From: Zoogloea sp041908905
GTDB taxonomy: Bacteria > Pseudomonadota > Gammaproteobacteria > Burkholderiales > Rhodocyclaceae
Direction: 5' to 3'
DNA length: 64,000 nucleotides
Assembly (NCBI RefSeq): GCF_041908905.1
Contig: NZ_JAYREK010000003.1
Coordinates: 1-64,000 of the forward strand
Positions 17,237 through 26,392 of this stretch are shown here, piece by piece (positions within the stretch are counted from its first letter, which is position 1; each line of letters starts with the position of its first letter). The notes beneath the pieces were generated by a model, which was not told the DNA's origin, did no database searches, and was given only the letters and a program-made list of their open reading frames with translations. A program made the position numbers and the translations under genes.

Positions 17237-19264
17237 TCAGAAGCGGACGGCCAGGGTGCCGAAGACGCTGCGGGGCGTCCCCGGCGCGTGCAGGCTCTGG
17301 GCGCCGTCCCACCACACATACTCGCTGTAGCGGTCGAAGAGGTTGCGGACCAGCAGCTCGGCGCTGACCGCCGGCGTGAGGCGATAGGCGGCGGAGAGGT
17401 TGACATGGGCGAAGTTGCCGAACTTCCCGCTGCTGTTGGTCCGCTCGAGGTAGTAGCTGGACTGGCCATTGACCCAGCCCGACACCTTCAGGGCGTCGCT
17501 CGCCTGGTAGTCGGCGCCCAGGTTGTAGAGCAGGTGCGGGACGTGGTCGATTTCCCGGCCGGTGGTGGCGACCGAGCTGGCGTCGGCCTTCAGGATCTCC
17601 GACTCCTGGTAGGCCGCCGACATCCACAGCCCGAGGCGCCCGATCGGCCGGGCGTTGAGCTGCAGGTCGACGCCCTGGCGGCGGGTCTGGCCGATGTTCT
17701 CGGCGTCGTTGGCGGGATCGTTGAGCTTGCGGCGGGCCTCGTTGGAGGCCGTCTGCCGCCACACCGCGACCCGCCCGTCGAGCCAGGCGACCGGCCTGAA
17801 CTTGACGCCCAGCTCGACGCCTTCGTTGAGCGACGGCGCCAGGTCGCTGGTCTGATTGACCTTGTAGGACGCCGTGCCCACCCCGACCTGGAAGCTGCGC
17901 CCCCAGTTGCCGTAGAGCGACCAGGCCTTGCCGGGTGCATAGATCGCCGAGAACTTGGGCTGCTCGATCACGCCGTAGGCGTTGACGGGGTAGGTGATGC
18001 CGTTGAGCTGGTTGGTGTAGCTGCCGTGGATGCTGTCGATGCGGTAGGCCGGCACCAGCGTCAGGGCGGGGAGCGGTTTCCATTCCGCCTGCACGAAGGC
18101 GCCCTGGGTGTCGAACTCGAAGCTCTGGTTGCGGGTCTGGCTCTGGCGCACCTGGCTGATGGTGTTGTAGCGCTGGCTGCGGTTGTCCTGATGTTCGGCA
18201 TCGAAGCCGCCCATCACCGACAGTTGCCCGATCGCCGTCTGGCCGCCGCGCCAGGTCAGGGTGTTCGAGATGCCGGTGTGGGTCTCGAGGACGATGCGCT
18301 CCTGCTGGGACGCGCCGGCCGAAAACTTCACGAAGCGGTGGTCGTCCAGGTTGTTGAGGTAGAGCTGACCGTTCCAGAACCAGCGGCCGCCGAGCTCCGC
18401 CTCACCCTGGACGGCAAACTGGCTCACCTGGCGGCGATCCTCGTCGGTGGCGTTATGGGCCGGCGACTGGTCGGGGTCGACGCTGCGCTGGCTGCGGGTG
18501 AGGTAGCCGGCCTCGTCGGCGCGGGCGGTGTAATGGCGGGCGATGAGGCCGAAGCGGCTGGTGCCGCCCTGGGGCGTGAAGGACAGCTTGCCCGAGAAGG
18601 CCCCGCCCTGGGCTTCCGAGTGGTCCCGGTAGCCGTCGCTGCGCTGCAGCGCCACCGCGTAGTTCTGCGCCAGGCCGTCCTTCTCGATACCCGCGGCGGC
18701 CTGCAGGTCGGTGGTGTTGAAACTGCCGTAGCTCGCCCGCCCGAGCAGGTAGTTGCCGCCGCTGCGGGTGGCGATGTTGGCGTTGCCGGCGATGTTGTGC
18801 AGGCCATAGCGGGCGTCGTTGGTGCCGCGCACCACCTCGATGGCGTCGATGTCCAGCCGCGGCGCCAGGTCGATGTAGGGCATGTTGCCGTCGTTGCTGT
18901 TGGACGGCACCCCGTCGATCAGCAGCTTGACCGCATTGATCTCGCCTTCCCCGTTGAAGGCGCGCATCGAGAACTTGCCCGAGGTGGTGCCCTGCCCGAA
19001 CTGGGTGAGCATCACGCCCGGCACCTGGCCGAAGAGCTCCCAGTTGTTCTGCGGGACCAGGTTCTCGATCCGCTCGGAGGGGAGGATGTCCACCGAGGTG
19101 AGCAGGCGGCGGGCCTCCAGCGGCCCGCTGGCGCCCGAGCTGACCACCACCTGCCCCAGCGTCAGGGCGGTGTCGGCGCCCGGCGCGGCGGGCTGGGCGA
19201 AGGCGGCGCCGGCGCAGGTCGCCCCCAGCGCGAGGGCGACGGGGGTAAGGCGGAAGAGCGTCAT
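17237..19264 (-). CDS. TonB-dependent outer membrane receptor
   Basis: A 675-residue receptor with a signal peptide (cleavage near AAFAQ). The plug domain spans residues about 45-155 and contains VVSSGASGPLEARRLL and DAIEVVRGTNDARYGLHNIA. A 22-strand barrel follows, ending in VFGTLAVRF with the terminal aromatic. The ATG at 19264 has GAGGA eight bases upstream; a TTG at 19279 is rejected. With the PepSY gene it forms a probable iron-siderophore uptake pair. I looked for a Fur box in 19265-19411 and saw none, so iron control is only inferred. Confidence 0.9.
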   Translation of the reverse strand: MTLFRLTPVALALGATCAGAAFAQPAAPGADTALTLGQVVVSSGASGPLEARRLLTSVDILPSERIENLVPQNNWELFGQVPGVMLTQFGQGTTSGKFSMRAFNGEGEINAVKLLIDGVPSNSNDGNMPYIDLAPRLDIDAIEVVRGTNDARYGLHNIAGNANIATRSGGNYLLGRASYGSFNTTDLQAAAGIEKDGLAQNYAVALQRSDGYRDHSEAQGGAFSGKLSFTPQGGTSRFGLIARHYTARADEAGYLTRSQRSVDPDQSPAHNATDEDRRQVSQFAVQGEAELGGRWFWNGQLYLNNLDDHRFVKFSAGASQQERIVLETHTGISNTLTWRGGQTAIGQLSVMGGFDAEHQDNRSQRYNTISQVRQSQTRNQSFEFDTQGAFVQAEWKPLPALTLVPAYRIDSIHGSYTNQLNGITYPVNAYGVIEQPKFSAIYAPGKAWSLYGNWGRSFQVGVGTASYKVNQTSDLAPSLNEGVELGVKFRPVAWLDGRVAVWRQTASNEARRKLNDPANDAENIGQTRRQGVDLQLNARPIGRLGLWMSAAYQESEILKADASSVATTGREIDHVPHLLYNLGADYQASDALKVSGWVNGQSSYYLERTNSSGKFGNFAHVNLSAAYRLTPAVSAELLVRNLFDRYSEYVWWDGAQSLHAPGTPRSVFGTLAVRF

Positions 19265-19411
19265 CGGAGCAGTCCTCAACAGTCGGCAAAGGGGCCGAAC
19301 TGTAGCAAGGCGGCTCGTCGAAAACGCTTGATCCAGGCCAGGAAAGGCCCGGGTGCGGCAACGTGTCGCAAGGGCCGGGGCGGCCCCGCGGGGGCGAGGA
19401 GCGGACGCGGG

Positions 19412-19912
19412 TCAGGCGCCCGCCGGCGCCGGGCCGGCGCGGAAGGCGTCGAGCATGCGGCGCATCCGCGCGGCGTCCTCGTCGGTGAAGCCCTGCTTGA
19501 AGTCGGTGAGCACCAGCCGCGGGCGGGTCGGCCAGTTGCCCGGCGCGTCGTCCACGGCCAGCCACTCGGCGGTGGGCGCCTTGGCCGCCAGCCACTGGCG
19601 CGCCTCGCGCTCGCGCAGGCCGTACAGCTCGTTGGGATTGCGCGGAAAGATCGTTGGGGTGACGTCGATCACCCGCGGCCGGATGTCCTCGGAGAAGCGC
19701 GCCACCAGCTTGGGCAGCGAAAACAGCGTCCGCCAGTCGGAAGAGATCACCACCCGGGTCTCGGGATAATCGCGCAGCACCGCCTCCAGCACGGGCAGGC
19801 AGCGGAAATCCTCCGCCTGGCTCCACGGGTGGGTGACCCCATCGAAATCGAGGAAGACATAGACCGGCGTGATGCCCGGGGCGGAAAGGTTTTCGGCGGT
19901 TTTTTGATGCAT
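19412..19912 (-). CDS. HAD-like domain protein
   Basis: A 166-residue protein of the HAD superfamily group also found in Swiss-army-knife RNA repair proteins. The nucleophile motif is YVFLDFDGVTHPW, motif II is VVISSDWR, and the acidic motif is LAVDDAPGNW. No cap domain is present. The ATG at 19912 begins the conserved part. A longer frame to 20041 would overlap the fabI leader and adds non-conserved sequence, so it is not used. It is divergent from fabI. The substrate is unknown. Confidence 0.78.
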   Translation of the reverse strand: MHQKTAENLSAPGITPVYVFLDFDGVTHPWSQAEDFRCLPVLEAVLRDYPETRVVISSDWRTLFSLPKLVARFSEDIRPRVIDVTPTIFPRNPNELYGLREREARQWLAAKAPTAEWLAVDDAPGNWPTRPRLVLTDFKQGFTDEDAARMRRMLDAFRAGPAPAGA

Positions 19913-19960
19913 CGCAACAATCCGATTGAAGAAATCTGGGAACCTTCCGTTACGGAGGAG

Positions 19961-19987
19961 TGGACTGTAACGACAAGTCTCTATTAT
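19961..19987 (+). promoter_or_regulatory. Possible fabI promoter
   Basis: TGGACT, 15 bases, then TATTAT (five of six to the -10 consensus) lies about 57 bases before the fabI ATG in an unusually AT-rich stretch. The short spacer makes this tentative. Confidence 0.35.
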
Positions 19988-20043
19988 TTTAAGTCGTACA
20001 TTTGCTGCAGCGCAGTATTTTTCTCTTCCAACGGAGCCCATCC

Positions 20044-20823
20044 ATGAAGCCCATCATCAATCTCGAAGGCAAGGTCGGCCTGATCACCGGTATCGCCAAC
20101 GAAAAATCCATCTCCACCGGCGTTGCCGAGGCCTGTGTCGAGGCCGGTGCCAAGGTCGTCATCACCTACCAGAACGAGAAGACCCTGGCCTTCATCGAGC
20201 CCATCGTCAGCCGCCTGGGGGTCGAGGACGTGATGCTCCTCGACGTCACCAAGCCGGAGATCGTCGACGACGTGTTCGCCCAGATCGACGCCAAGTACGG
20301 CAAGCTCGACTTCGCGATCCACAGCATGGCCTTCGCCAAGCGCGACGACCTGCACGGCCGCGTGGTCGACACCTCGGCCGACGGCTTCGCGCTGGCGATG
20401 GACGTGTCCACCCACTCCTTCGTGCGCCTGGCCCGCAAGGCCGAGCCGCTCCTCGAGAAGGCCGGTGGCGGCTCCCTGATCACCATGACCTACCTCGGCA
20501 GCGAGAAGGTCATCGCCAACTACGGCGTGATGGGCCTGTGCAAGGCCGCCCTCGAGGCCGCCACCCGCTACATGGCCTTCGAGCTGGGCCCCAAGAACAT
20601 CCGCGTCAACGCCATCTCCCCGGGCCCGCTGATGACCCGCGCCGCCTCCGGCATCGCCGGCTTCGACGGCCTGATGGCCGCCGCGGTCGACCGCTCGCCG
20701 CTGCACCGCCTGGTGACCCCGGAAGACATCGGCGCCCTCACCGCCTTCCTGGTCTCCGACGCGGGCCGCAACATGTCCGGCGGCGTGCATTTCGTGGACG
20801 CGGGCTACAACATCATCGGGTAA
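20044..20823 (+). CDS. fabI: Enoyl-[acyl-carrier-protein] reductase (NADH) FabI
   Basis: A 259-residue short-chain dehydrogenase that performs the last reduction of each fatty-acid elongation cycle. The NAD-binding segment is GLITGIANEKSIS. The catalytic pair is Tyr160-x6-Lys167 (NYGVMGLCK), and Tyr150 precedes it in the FabI-specific position. Length and the end GGVHFVDAGYNIIG are typical. The ATG at 20044 follows GGAG. A kinase-like gene starts 16 bases after its stop and is likely co-transcribed. Confidence 0.95.
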   Translation: MKPIINLEGKVGLITGIANEKSISTGVAEACVEAGAKVVITYQNEKTLAFIEPIVSRLGVEDVMLLDVTKPEIVDDVFAQIDAKYGKLDFAIHSMAFAKRDDLHGRVVDTSADGFALAMDVSTHSFVRLARKAEPLLEKAGGGSLITMTYLGSEKVIANYGVMGLCKAALEAATRYMAFELGPKNIRVNAISPGPLMTRAASGIAGFDGLMAAAVDRSPLHRLVTPEDIGALTAFLVSDAGRNMSGGVHFVDAGYNIIG

Positions 20824-20839
20824 GTCGCCACGATCGGCC

Positions 20840-21433
20840 ATGATCGACCGGCCCGACCCCGGATCGGCCCAGGCGGCCGAGGCCACCTGCCTCCCCGATC
20901 CGGTCCCGGCCCACCCCCTGCTCGACGGTCTCACCGAACTCGGGCGGGGGGAATCCTCCATCGTCCTCGCCGCCCCCGACGATGAGCGGGTCTTCAAGGT
21001 GGTGAGCTCGCCCGCCGACTACTTCTACCTCGCCGCCGACGACCGCCCCACCGGCGTCCACTTTCCGCGCCTGCTTGCCGACCACGGCGTCGTCGGCAAG
21101 GCCAGCAACGGCTACTCCTTCCGCCTGCTCGAGATCGAGCGCCTGCAGCCCCTCGCGGGCGAGGCCGCCGAACTCGGCCGGATCCTCGTCGACGCCTACT
21201 GGGAAGGCTGCGAGAAATGGGCCAACATGGGCGTCAATCGCGGCCGCCTGGCCCTCTACCACATCGCCCAGGACCCGCCCACCGGGCTCCCGGCCAGCCT
21301 GATCCAGGCTGTTTCGGCCCTGTCGGATTTCATCGAGGAATACCCCGTCCAGCCGGATCTCCTCAACCCGGCCAACCTGATGATGCGCCGGGACGGCACG
21401 CTGGTGCTGTCCGACCCGGTCTTCCTGCCCTGA
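20840..21433 (+). CDS. Small protein-kinase-like hypothetical protein
   Basis: A 197-residue protein without a family name known to me. It has the outline of a minimal kinase fold: a glycine-loop-like LGRGESSIVLA, a Lys53 in VFKV at the place of the ATP lysine, a catalytic-loop-like DLLNPANLMM with Asp173 and Asn179, and a DFG-like SDP with Asp192. The Asn179 to Asp192 spacing of 13 equals that of PKA Asn171 and Asp184. The C-lobe is much shortened. It sits 16 bases behind fabI. Activity (kinase or pseudokinase) cannot be told; similar short proteins occur in phages. Confidence 0.7.
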   Translation: MIDRPDPGSAQAAEATCLPDPVPAHPLLDGLTELGRGESSIVLAAPDDERVFKVVSSPADYFYLAADDRPTGVHFPRLLADHGVVGKASNGYSFRLLEIERLQPLAGEAAELGRILVDAYWEGCEKWANMGVNRGRLALYHIAQDPPTGLPASLIQAVSALSDFIEEYPVQPDLLNPANLMMRRDGTLVLSDPVFLP

Positions 21434-21448
21434 CCCGCCGGCCGGGCC

Positions 21449-22021
21449 TCAGCCCTGGCCTTCCAGCTTGCGCAGGCGCTTCTCGAGGCGCGCCAGATCG
21501 TCGCGCAGGGTGGCGGTCGAGTGGGCGAAGGCCTCGAGAGCGGCGTGCTTCACCACCATCGGCTGCTCCTCGCTGAAATACTCGGCGAGGTTGTCCACCA
21601 CCCGCCGGGCCGTGGACAGATGCCAGTCCGCCACGCCGCGGGCCAGCCCCACCGCCCGGTGGGCGGCGATGTCGCCGACGAGGCGCGCCAGGGCCTCCTC
21701 GCCATCCCAGCGCAGCTGGCGCAGCACGAAGCCGAGGGCATCGGCAAAATCGGCGTTGCCGCTGATGCGGATGTCGGCCATCAGGGCCTCGACGCCGCCG
21801 ATCGCCTTGGGCAACGAGCCCAGCGGCAGCTCGAGGGCGACGTCCGGCTCCGCGGCCACCGCCTCGGTGAAATAACCGTCGTTGTCGATCCCGACGCCGA
21901 TGTCGACGGGCTTCACCGAGAAGACCGCCGTGCGTCCGGCAAAGGGGGCGAGGCGCTCCCGCGCCCAGGGGGCGTCGGCAAGCAGGTGATTGAGGCCGGC
22001 AACGGCCGACGAGACGAGCAT
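21449..22021 (-). CDS. ubiJ: Ubiquinone biosynthesis accessory factor UbiJ (SCP2 domain)
   Basis: A 190-residue protein with an N-terminal SCP2 lipid-binding fold (residues about 5-115: the VKPVDIGVGIDNDGYF segment, and the family phrase ADIRISGNADFADAL) and a C-terminal coiled-coil end (DDLARLEKRLRKLEG). UbiJ helps the soluble Ubi complex present the isoprenoid intermediate. The ATG at 22021 has GGGAG upstream; a longer frame to 22132 adds unconserved residues. In E. coli it lies between ubiE and ubiB; here ubiE is 2.3 kb away and ubiB is not in the window. Confidence 0.88.
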   Translation of the reverse strand: MLVSSAVAGLNHLLADAPWARERLAPFAGRTAVFSVKPVDIGVGIDNDGYFTEAVAAEPDVALELPLGSLPKAIGGVEALMADIRISGNADFADALGFVLRQLRWDGEEALARLVGDIAAHRAVGLARGVADWHLSTARRVVDNLAEYFSEEQPMVVKHAALEAFAHSTATLRDDLARLEKRLRKLEGQG

Positions 22022-22158
22022 CGGGGACTCCCGCAGGGATACGCGAACAGGCCCTATTGTAAAGGCTGCGCGCCGGCCGGCAGCGGCCCGCCAAGGTGAA
22101 ACACAAAGCACGACGGATGGTGTCATCATCACGGCTCGACCATCCTCGCGAGACCCCC

Positions 22159-22926
22159 ATGCCCCACACCGTCAACCTCAACGCCGACCTGGGTGAAAGC
22201 TTCGGCGCCTGGGAGATGGGCAGCGACGCCGACATGCTCGCCACCGTGAACAGCGCCAACATCGCCTGCGGCTTCCACGCGGGTGACCCGCTGGTGATGC
22301 GCCGCACCCTGAGCCTGGCCCGCAAGGCCGGCGTGAGCGTCGGCGCCCACATTGCCTACCCCGACCTCCAGGGCTTCGGCCGCCGCCCGATGACGATCCC
22401 GGCGCCCGAGCTCGAAGCCATCATCCTCTACCAGCTGGCGGCGCTGGCCGGCATGGCCCGCACCGAGGGGCTGACGATGAGCCACGTGAAGCCCCACGGC
22501 GCCCTCAGCAACATGGCCTGCCTCGACCCGGCGCTGGCCGCCACGGTGATCGCCGCGATCAAGGATTTCGACCCCGCGCTGATCCTGCTCGCGCCGGCCC
22601 TGTCGAAGCTCGCCGAGGCGGGCTACCTGGCCGGCCTGCCGGTGGTCGAGGAGATCTTCGCCGACCGGGCCTACCTCGACGACGGCCAGCTGGTGCCGCG
22701 CTCGCGCCCCGACGCGATGATCCACGGCGCCGAGGCCTCCCTCGCCCACGTCACCGCGATGCTCGACGAGCAGGCGCTGATCTCCGTCACCGGCAAGCGC
22801 CTGCCGTGTACCATCGGCAGCATCTGCGTGCACGGCGACGGGCCCGACGCGGTGCGCACGGCGCGCTTCCTGCGCGAGGAACTGCTGCACCGGGACTACC
22901 GGCTGGCCCCCCTCGAACTGCTCTGA
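22159..22926 (+). CDS. pxpA: LamB/YcsF family protein, 5-oxoprolinase subunit A (PxpA)
   Basis: A 255-residue protein with the PxpA hallmarks NLNADLGESFGAWEMG, ANIACGFHAGDP and SHVKPHGALSN. In PxpABC it acts on ATP-dependent opening of 5-oxoproline to glutamate. The partner genes pxpB and pxpC are not adjacent, which is unusual because the three are often together. A glutamate dehydrogenase gene starts 67 bases downstream on the same strand, consistent with feeding the released glutamate into 2-oxoglutarate. The ATG at 22159 starts directly at the conserved N-terminus. Confidence 0.9.
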   Translation: MPHTVNLNADLGESFGAWEMGSDADMLATVNSANIACGFHAGDPLVMRRTLSLARKAGVSVGAHIAYPDLQGFGRRPMTIPAPELEAIILYQLAALAGMARTEGLTMSHVKPHGALSNMACLDPALAATVIAAIKDFDPALILLAPALSKLAEAGYLAGLPVVEEIFADRAYLDDGQLVPRSRPDAMIHGAEASLAHVTAMLDEQALISVTGKRLPCTIGSICVHGDGPDAVRTARFLREELLHRDYRLAPLELL

Positions 22927-22993
22927 GCCCGGGAACTGCCGCCCCGGCGGGCAGTCTTCCGCTTAGGCACGCCACCGGAGGAGAGAGAACAAC

Positions 22994-24280
22994 ATGAGCA
23001 ACGTCTCGCACATTCCGTCCTACCTGTCCGCCGAACACCTGGGCCCGTGGGAGACCTTCCTGGTGCAGATCGACCGGGTCGAGCCCTATCTGGCGGCCGA
23101 GCTGCGGCCCCTGGTGCCGATCCTGACCCGGCCGATGCGCTCGCTGATCGTCAATGTGCCGATCCGCCTCGACAACGGCGAGATGGCCCACTTCGAGGGC
23201 TACCGGGTCCAGCACAACCTGGTGCGCGGCCCCGGCAAGGGCGGCATCCGCTTCCACCCGCAGGTGACCCTGGCGGAGGTGATGGCGCTGGCGGCCTGGA
23301 TGACCGTCAAGAACGCGGTGGTCAACCTTCCCTTCGGCGGCGCCAAGGGCGGCGTGCGGGTCGATCCGAAGACCCTCTCGCCCGCCGAGCTCGAACGCCT
23401 GACCCGCCGCTACACCAGCGAGATCCACATCCTGCTGGGCCAGGACAAGGACATCCCGGCGCCGGACATCAACACCAACGAACAGGTGATGGCCTGGGTG
23501 ATGGACACCTACTCGATGAACGAGGGCCGCACCGCGATGGGCGTGGTCACCGGCAAGCCGGTGAGCCTGGGCGGCAGCCTGGGGCGCAGGGACGCCACCG
23601 GCCGCGGCGTGTTCGTGAGCACCACCGAGGCGGCCCGCCGCCTGGGCCTGGAGATCAGCGGCGCGAAGGTGGCGCTCCAGGGCTTCGGCAACGTGGGCGA
23701 AGCCGCCGCCCGCTGCTTTGCGGACGCCGGCGCCCGGGTCGTCGCGCTGCAGGACGACAGCGGCTCGATCGCCAATTCGGGCGGCTTCGACGTGCGGGCC
23801 GTCAAGGCCTGGCGCCTGGAGCACGGTACGCTGCACGGCGCGCCGGGGGCGGAGAGCACCTCGGCCGAGGATTTCTGGGCCACCGACGCGGACATCCTGG
23901 TGGTCGCGGCCCTCGAGAACCAGATCACCACCGCTAACGCCGGCCGCATCCGCGCCCGCCTCGTGGTCGAAGGCGCCAACGGCCCGACCACTCCCGAGGC
24001 CGACCTGATCCTGCAGGAGCGCGGCATCACGGTGATCCCCGACGTGCTGGCCAACTCGGGCGGCGTGACGGTGAGCTACTTCGAATGGGTGCAGGACATC
24101 AGCGCCTTCTTCTGGAGCGAAGACGAGATCAACGCCCGCCTCGAGCGCATCATGCGCGAGGCTTTCACCGCGGTCTGGGAAACCGCCCGGCAGAAGGGCA
24201 TCAGCCTGCGCACCGCCGCCTTCGTGCTGGGCTGCGAGCGGCTGCTGACGGCCCACAAGCTGCGCGGGCTGTATCCCTGA
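22994..24280 (+). CDS. gdhA: Glu/Leu/Phe/Val-type glutamate dehydrogenase
   Basis: A 428-residue amino-acid dehydrogenase. Substrate-side lysines are in PGKGGIRFHP and in the WMTVKNAVVNLPFGGAKGG region. The Rossmann motif is VALQGFGNVGEAAA. The length fits hexameric GDH I and not the 450-residue E. coli type. It interconverts glutamate with 2-oxoglutarate and ammonia; whether NAD or NADP is used cannot be read with confidence, although Asp after the second strand (LQDDSGS) leans to NAD. GGAGGAGAG lies directly upstream of the ATG. Confidence 0.92.
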   Translation: MSNVSHIPSYLSAEHLGPWETFLVQIDRVEPYLAAELRPLVPILTRPMRSLIVNVPIRLDNGEMAHFEGYRVQHNLVRGPGKGGIRFHPQVTLAEVMALAAWMTVKNAVVNLPFGGAKGGVRVDPKTLSPAELERLTRRYTSEIHILLGQDKDIPAPDINTNEQVMAWVMDTYSMNEGRTAMGVVTGKPVSLGGSLGRRDATGRGVFVSTTEAARRLGLEISGAKVALQGFGNVGEAAARCFADAGARVVALQDDSGSIANSGGFDVRAVKAWRLEHGTLHGAPGAESTSAEDFWATDADILVVAALENQITTANAGRIRARLVVEGANGPTTPEADLILQERGITVIPDVLANSGGVTVSYFEWVQDISAFFWSEDEINARLERIMREAFTAVWETARQKGISLRTAAFVLGCERLLTAHKLRGLYP

Positions 24281-24290
24281 CCGCCCCCAC

Positions 24291-24313
24291 GCCCCGGCAG
24301 GCCGTGCCGGGGC
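24291..24313. terminator. Stem-loop between convergent gdhA and ubiE
   Basis: A perfect 9-base inverted repeat, GCCCCGGCA / TGCCGGGGC, with a 5-base loop, sits between the convergent stops. There is no clear T-run, so it is a likely but unproven bidirectional terminator. Confidence 0.5.
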
Positions 24314-24329
24314 AGGGCGCCCGCCGGCC

Positions 24330-25067
24330 CTAGAGCTTGTAACCCCGGTGCAGGGCGACGACGCCGGCGGTCATGTTGAAGTACTCGACGCGGGACAGGC
24401 CGGCTTCTTCCATCAGCGTCTTGAGGGACTCCTGGTCGGGGTGCATGCGGATGCTCTCGGCCAGGTAACGGTAGCTGTCGGCGTCCTTGGCAACCTTCTC
24501 GCCCATCATCGGCAGCAGCTTGAAGGAGTAGAAATCGTAGGCCGGCGCCAGGGGCTTCCAGACCTTCGAGAACTCCAGCACCAGCAGGCGGCCGCCGGGC
24601 TTGAGCACGCGGCGCATCTCGGCGATGGCCTGGTCCTTGTGGGTCATGTTGCGCAGGCCGAAGGCCACCGTGACCACGTCGAAGTGGTTGTCGGGGAAGG
24701 GCAGCTTCTCGGCGTCGCACTGGGCCACCGGCAGCAGCAGGCCGTGGTCGACGACCCGGTCGCGGCCGCGGGAGAGCATCGCGTGGTTGATGTCGGTGAG
24801 CCACACCTGGCCGGTCGGGCCGACCTTCCTGGCGAAGGCGAGGGACAGGTCGGCGGTGCCGCCGGCCACGTCGAGCACCCGGTCGCCCTTGCGCACGCCG
24901 GCGATCTGCACGGTGAAGGCTTTCCAGAGGCGGTGCAAGCCAAAGGACATGAGGTCGTTCATCACGTCGTAGCTGCCGGCGACGGACGAAAACACGCCGC
25001 GGACCTTGCTGGCCTTCTCGGACTCGGCGACCTGCTGGAAGCCGAAATGGGTGGTCTTGTCGTTCAT
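24330..25067 (-). CDS. ubiE: Ubiquinone/menaquinone biosynthesis C-methyltransferase UbiE
   Basis: A 245-residue SAM-dependent methyltransferase of quinone synthesis. SAM motif I is VLDVAGGTADLSLAFA; the UbiE signatures YDVMNDLMSFGLHRLWK and RVLKPGGRLLVLEFSK are intact; the C-terminus is GVVALHRGYKL. The ATG at 25067 opens with MNDKTTHFGF as in other betaproteobacteria. The frame is open further upstream to 25259 but that extension is unconserved and overlaps the DUF971 gene. It lies 22 bases downstream of DUF971 on the same strand. Confidence 0.94.
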   Translation of the reverse strand: MNDKTTHFGFQQVAESEKASKVRGVFSSVAGSYDVMNDLMSFGLHRLWKAFTVQIAGVRKGDRVLDVAGGTADLSLAFARKVGPTGQVWLTDINHAMLSRGRDRVVDHGLLLPVAQCDAEKLPFPDNHFDVVTVAFGLRNMTHKDQAIAEMRRVLKPGGRLLVLEFSKVWKPLAPAYDFYSFKLLPMMGEKVAKDADSYRYLAESIRMHPDQESLKTLMEEAGLSRVEYFNMTAGVVALHRGYKL

Positions 25068-25089
25068 GATCGTGAGGAAAGGTCGGTTG

Positions 25090-25512
25090 TCAGTGGTGCC
25101 CGCAGCCGCCGGCCTTGGGGGCGGGCGGGGGCAGATCGGCCGGGTCGCGGCTGCCGCCCTCGGCCTCGAGGCGGAGGAGGTAGGTCTGCCACAGGTCATC
25201 GCGGTTCTCGCCCAGCTTGTAGAGGTAGTCCCACGAATACAGGCCGCTGTCGTGGCCATCCGAAAACACCGGGCGGATCGCGTAGTTGCCGACGGGCTCG
25301 ACGCGCTCGATGGTGACGTCGCGCTTGCCGAGCTGCAGGACTTCCTGGCCGACCCCGTGGCCGCGCACCTCGGCAGAGGGCGAGAAGACCCGCAGGAACT
25401 CGTAACTCAATTCGAAGCGCCGCCCGTCGTCGAAGGCGACCTCCATGAGGCGCGAACGCTGGTGAAGCTTGATCTCGGTGGGAACGGGATCGTCCTTGCT
25501 GAGGCCGGCCAT
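25090..25512 (-). CDS. DUF971 (gamma-butyrobetaine hydroxylase-like N-terminal domain) protein
   Basis: A 140-residue single-domain DUF971 protein (residues about 10-115, with HQRSRLMEVAFDDG, LSYEFLRVFSPSAEVRGHG and YAIRPVFSDGHDSGLYSWDYL). The domain has been linked to Fe-S or quinone-related functions. In betaproteobacteria it commonly lies upstream of ubiE, as here. The C-terminus ends in a Pro-rich stretch and GGCGHH, which could bind a metal. Probable operon with ubiE. Confidence 0.88.
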   Translation of the reverse strand: MAGLSKDDPVPTEIKLHQRSRLMEVAFDDGRRFELSYEFLRVFSPSAEVRGHGVGQEVLQLGKRDVTIERVEPVGNYAIRPVFSDGHDSGLYSWDYLYKLGENRDDLWQTYLLRLEAEGGSRDPADLPPPAPKAGGCGHH

Positions 25513-25613
25513 GGGCTTTCCGTCGTTAAAATGGTGAACCTCGCCATGATACTAGAAGGCCGGCCCGCTGCCGGGCATGGCGGTGGTGGACGGCAAGGTT
25601 TCAATCCGGTGAC

Positions 25614-25631
25614 CTGTCATCAAAACTTCAA
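25614..25631 (+). promoter_or_regulatory. Possible Pho box before phoB
   Basis: An exact CTGTCAT half-site, an A-rich spacer and a weak second half (CTTCAAT, four of seven) lie about 50 bases before the phoB ATG. It would allow PhoB autoregulation. Only the first half-site is convincing. Confidence 0.4.
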
Positions 25632-25678
25632 TTTGCTGCAATACACTCCGCCCGTCCCATGATCCCTTGGAGCTGTTG

Positions 25679-26389
<711 letters not shown>

Positions 26390-26392
26390 ACC

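Noticed and set aside
19265..19411. Fur box upstream of the TonB receptor
   Set aside because: No sequence resembling GATAATGATAATCATTATC was found by eye.
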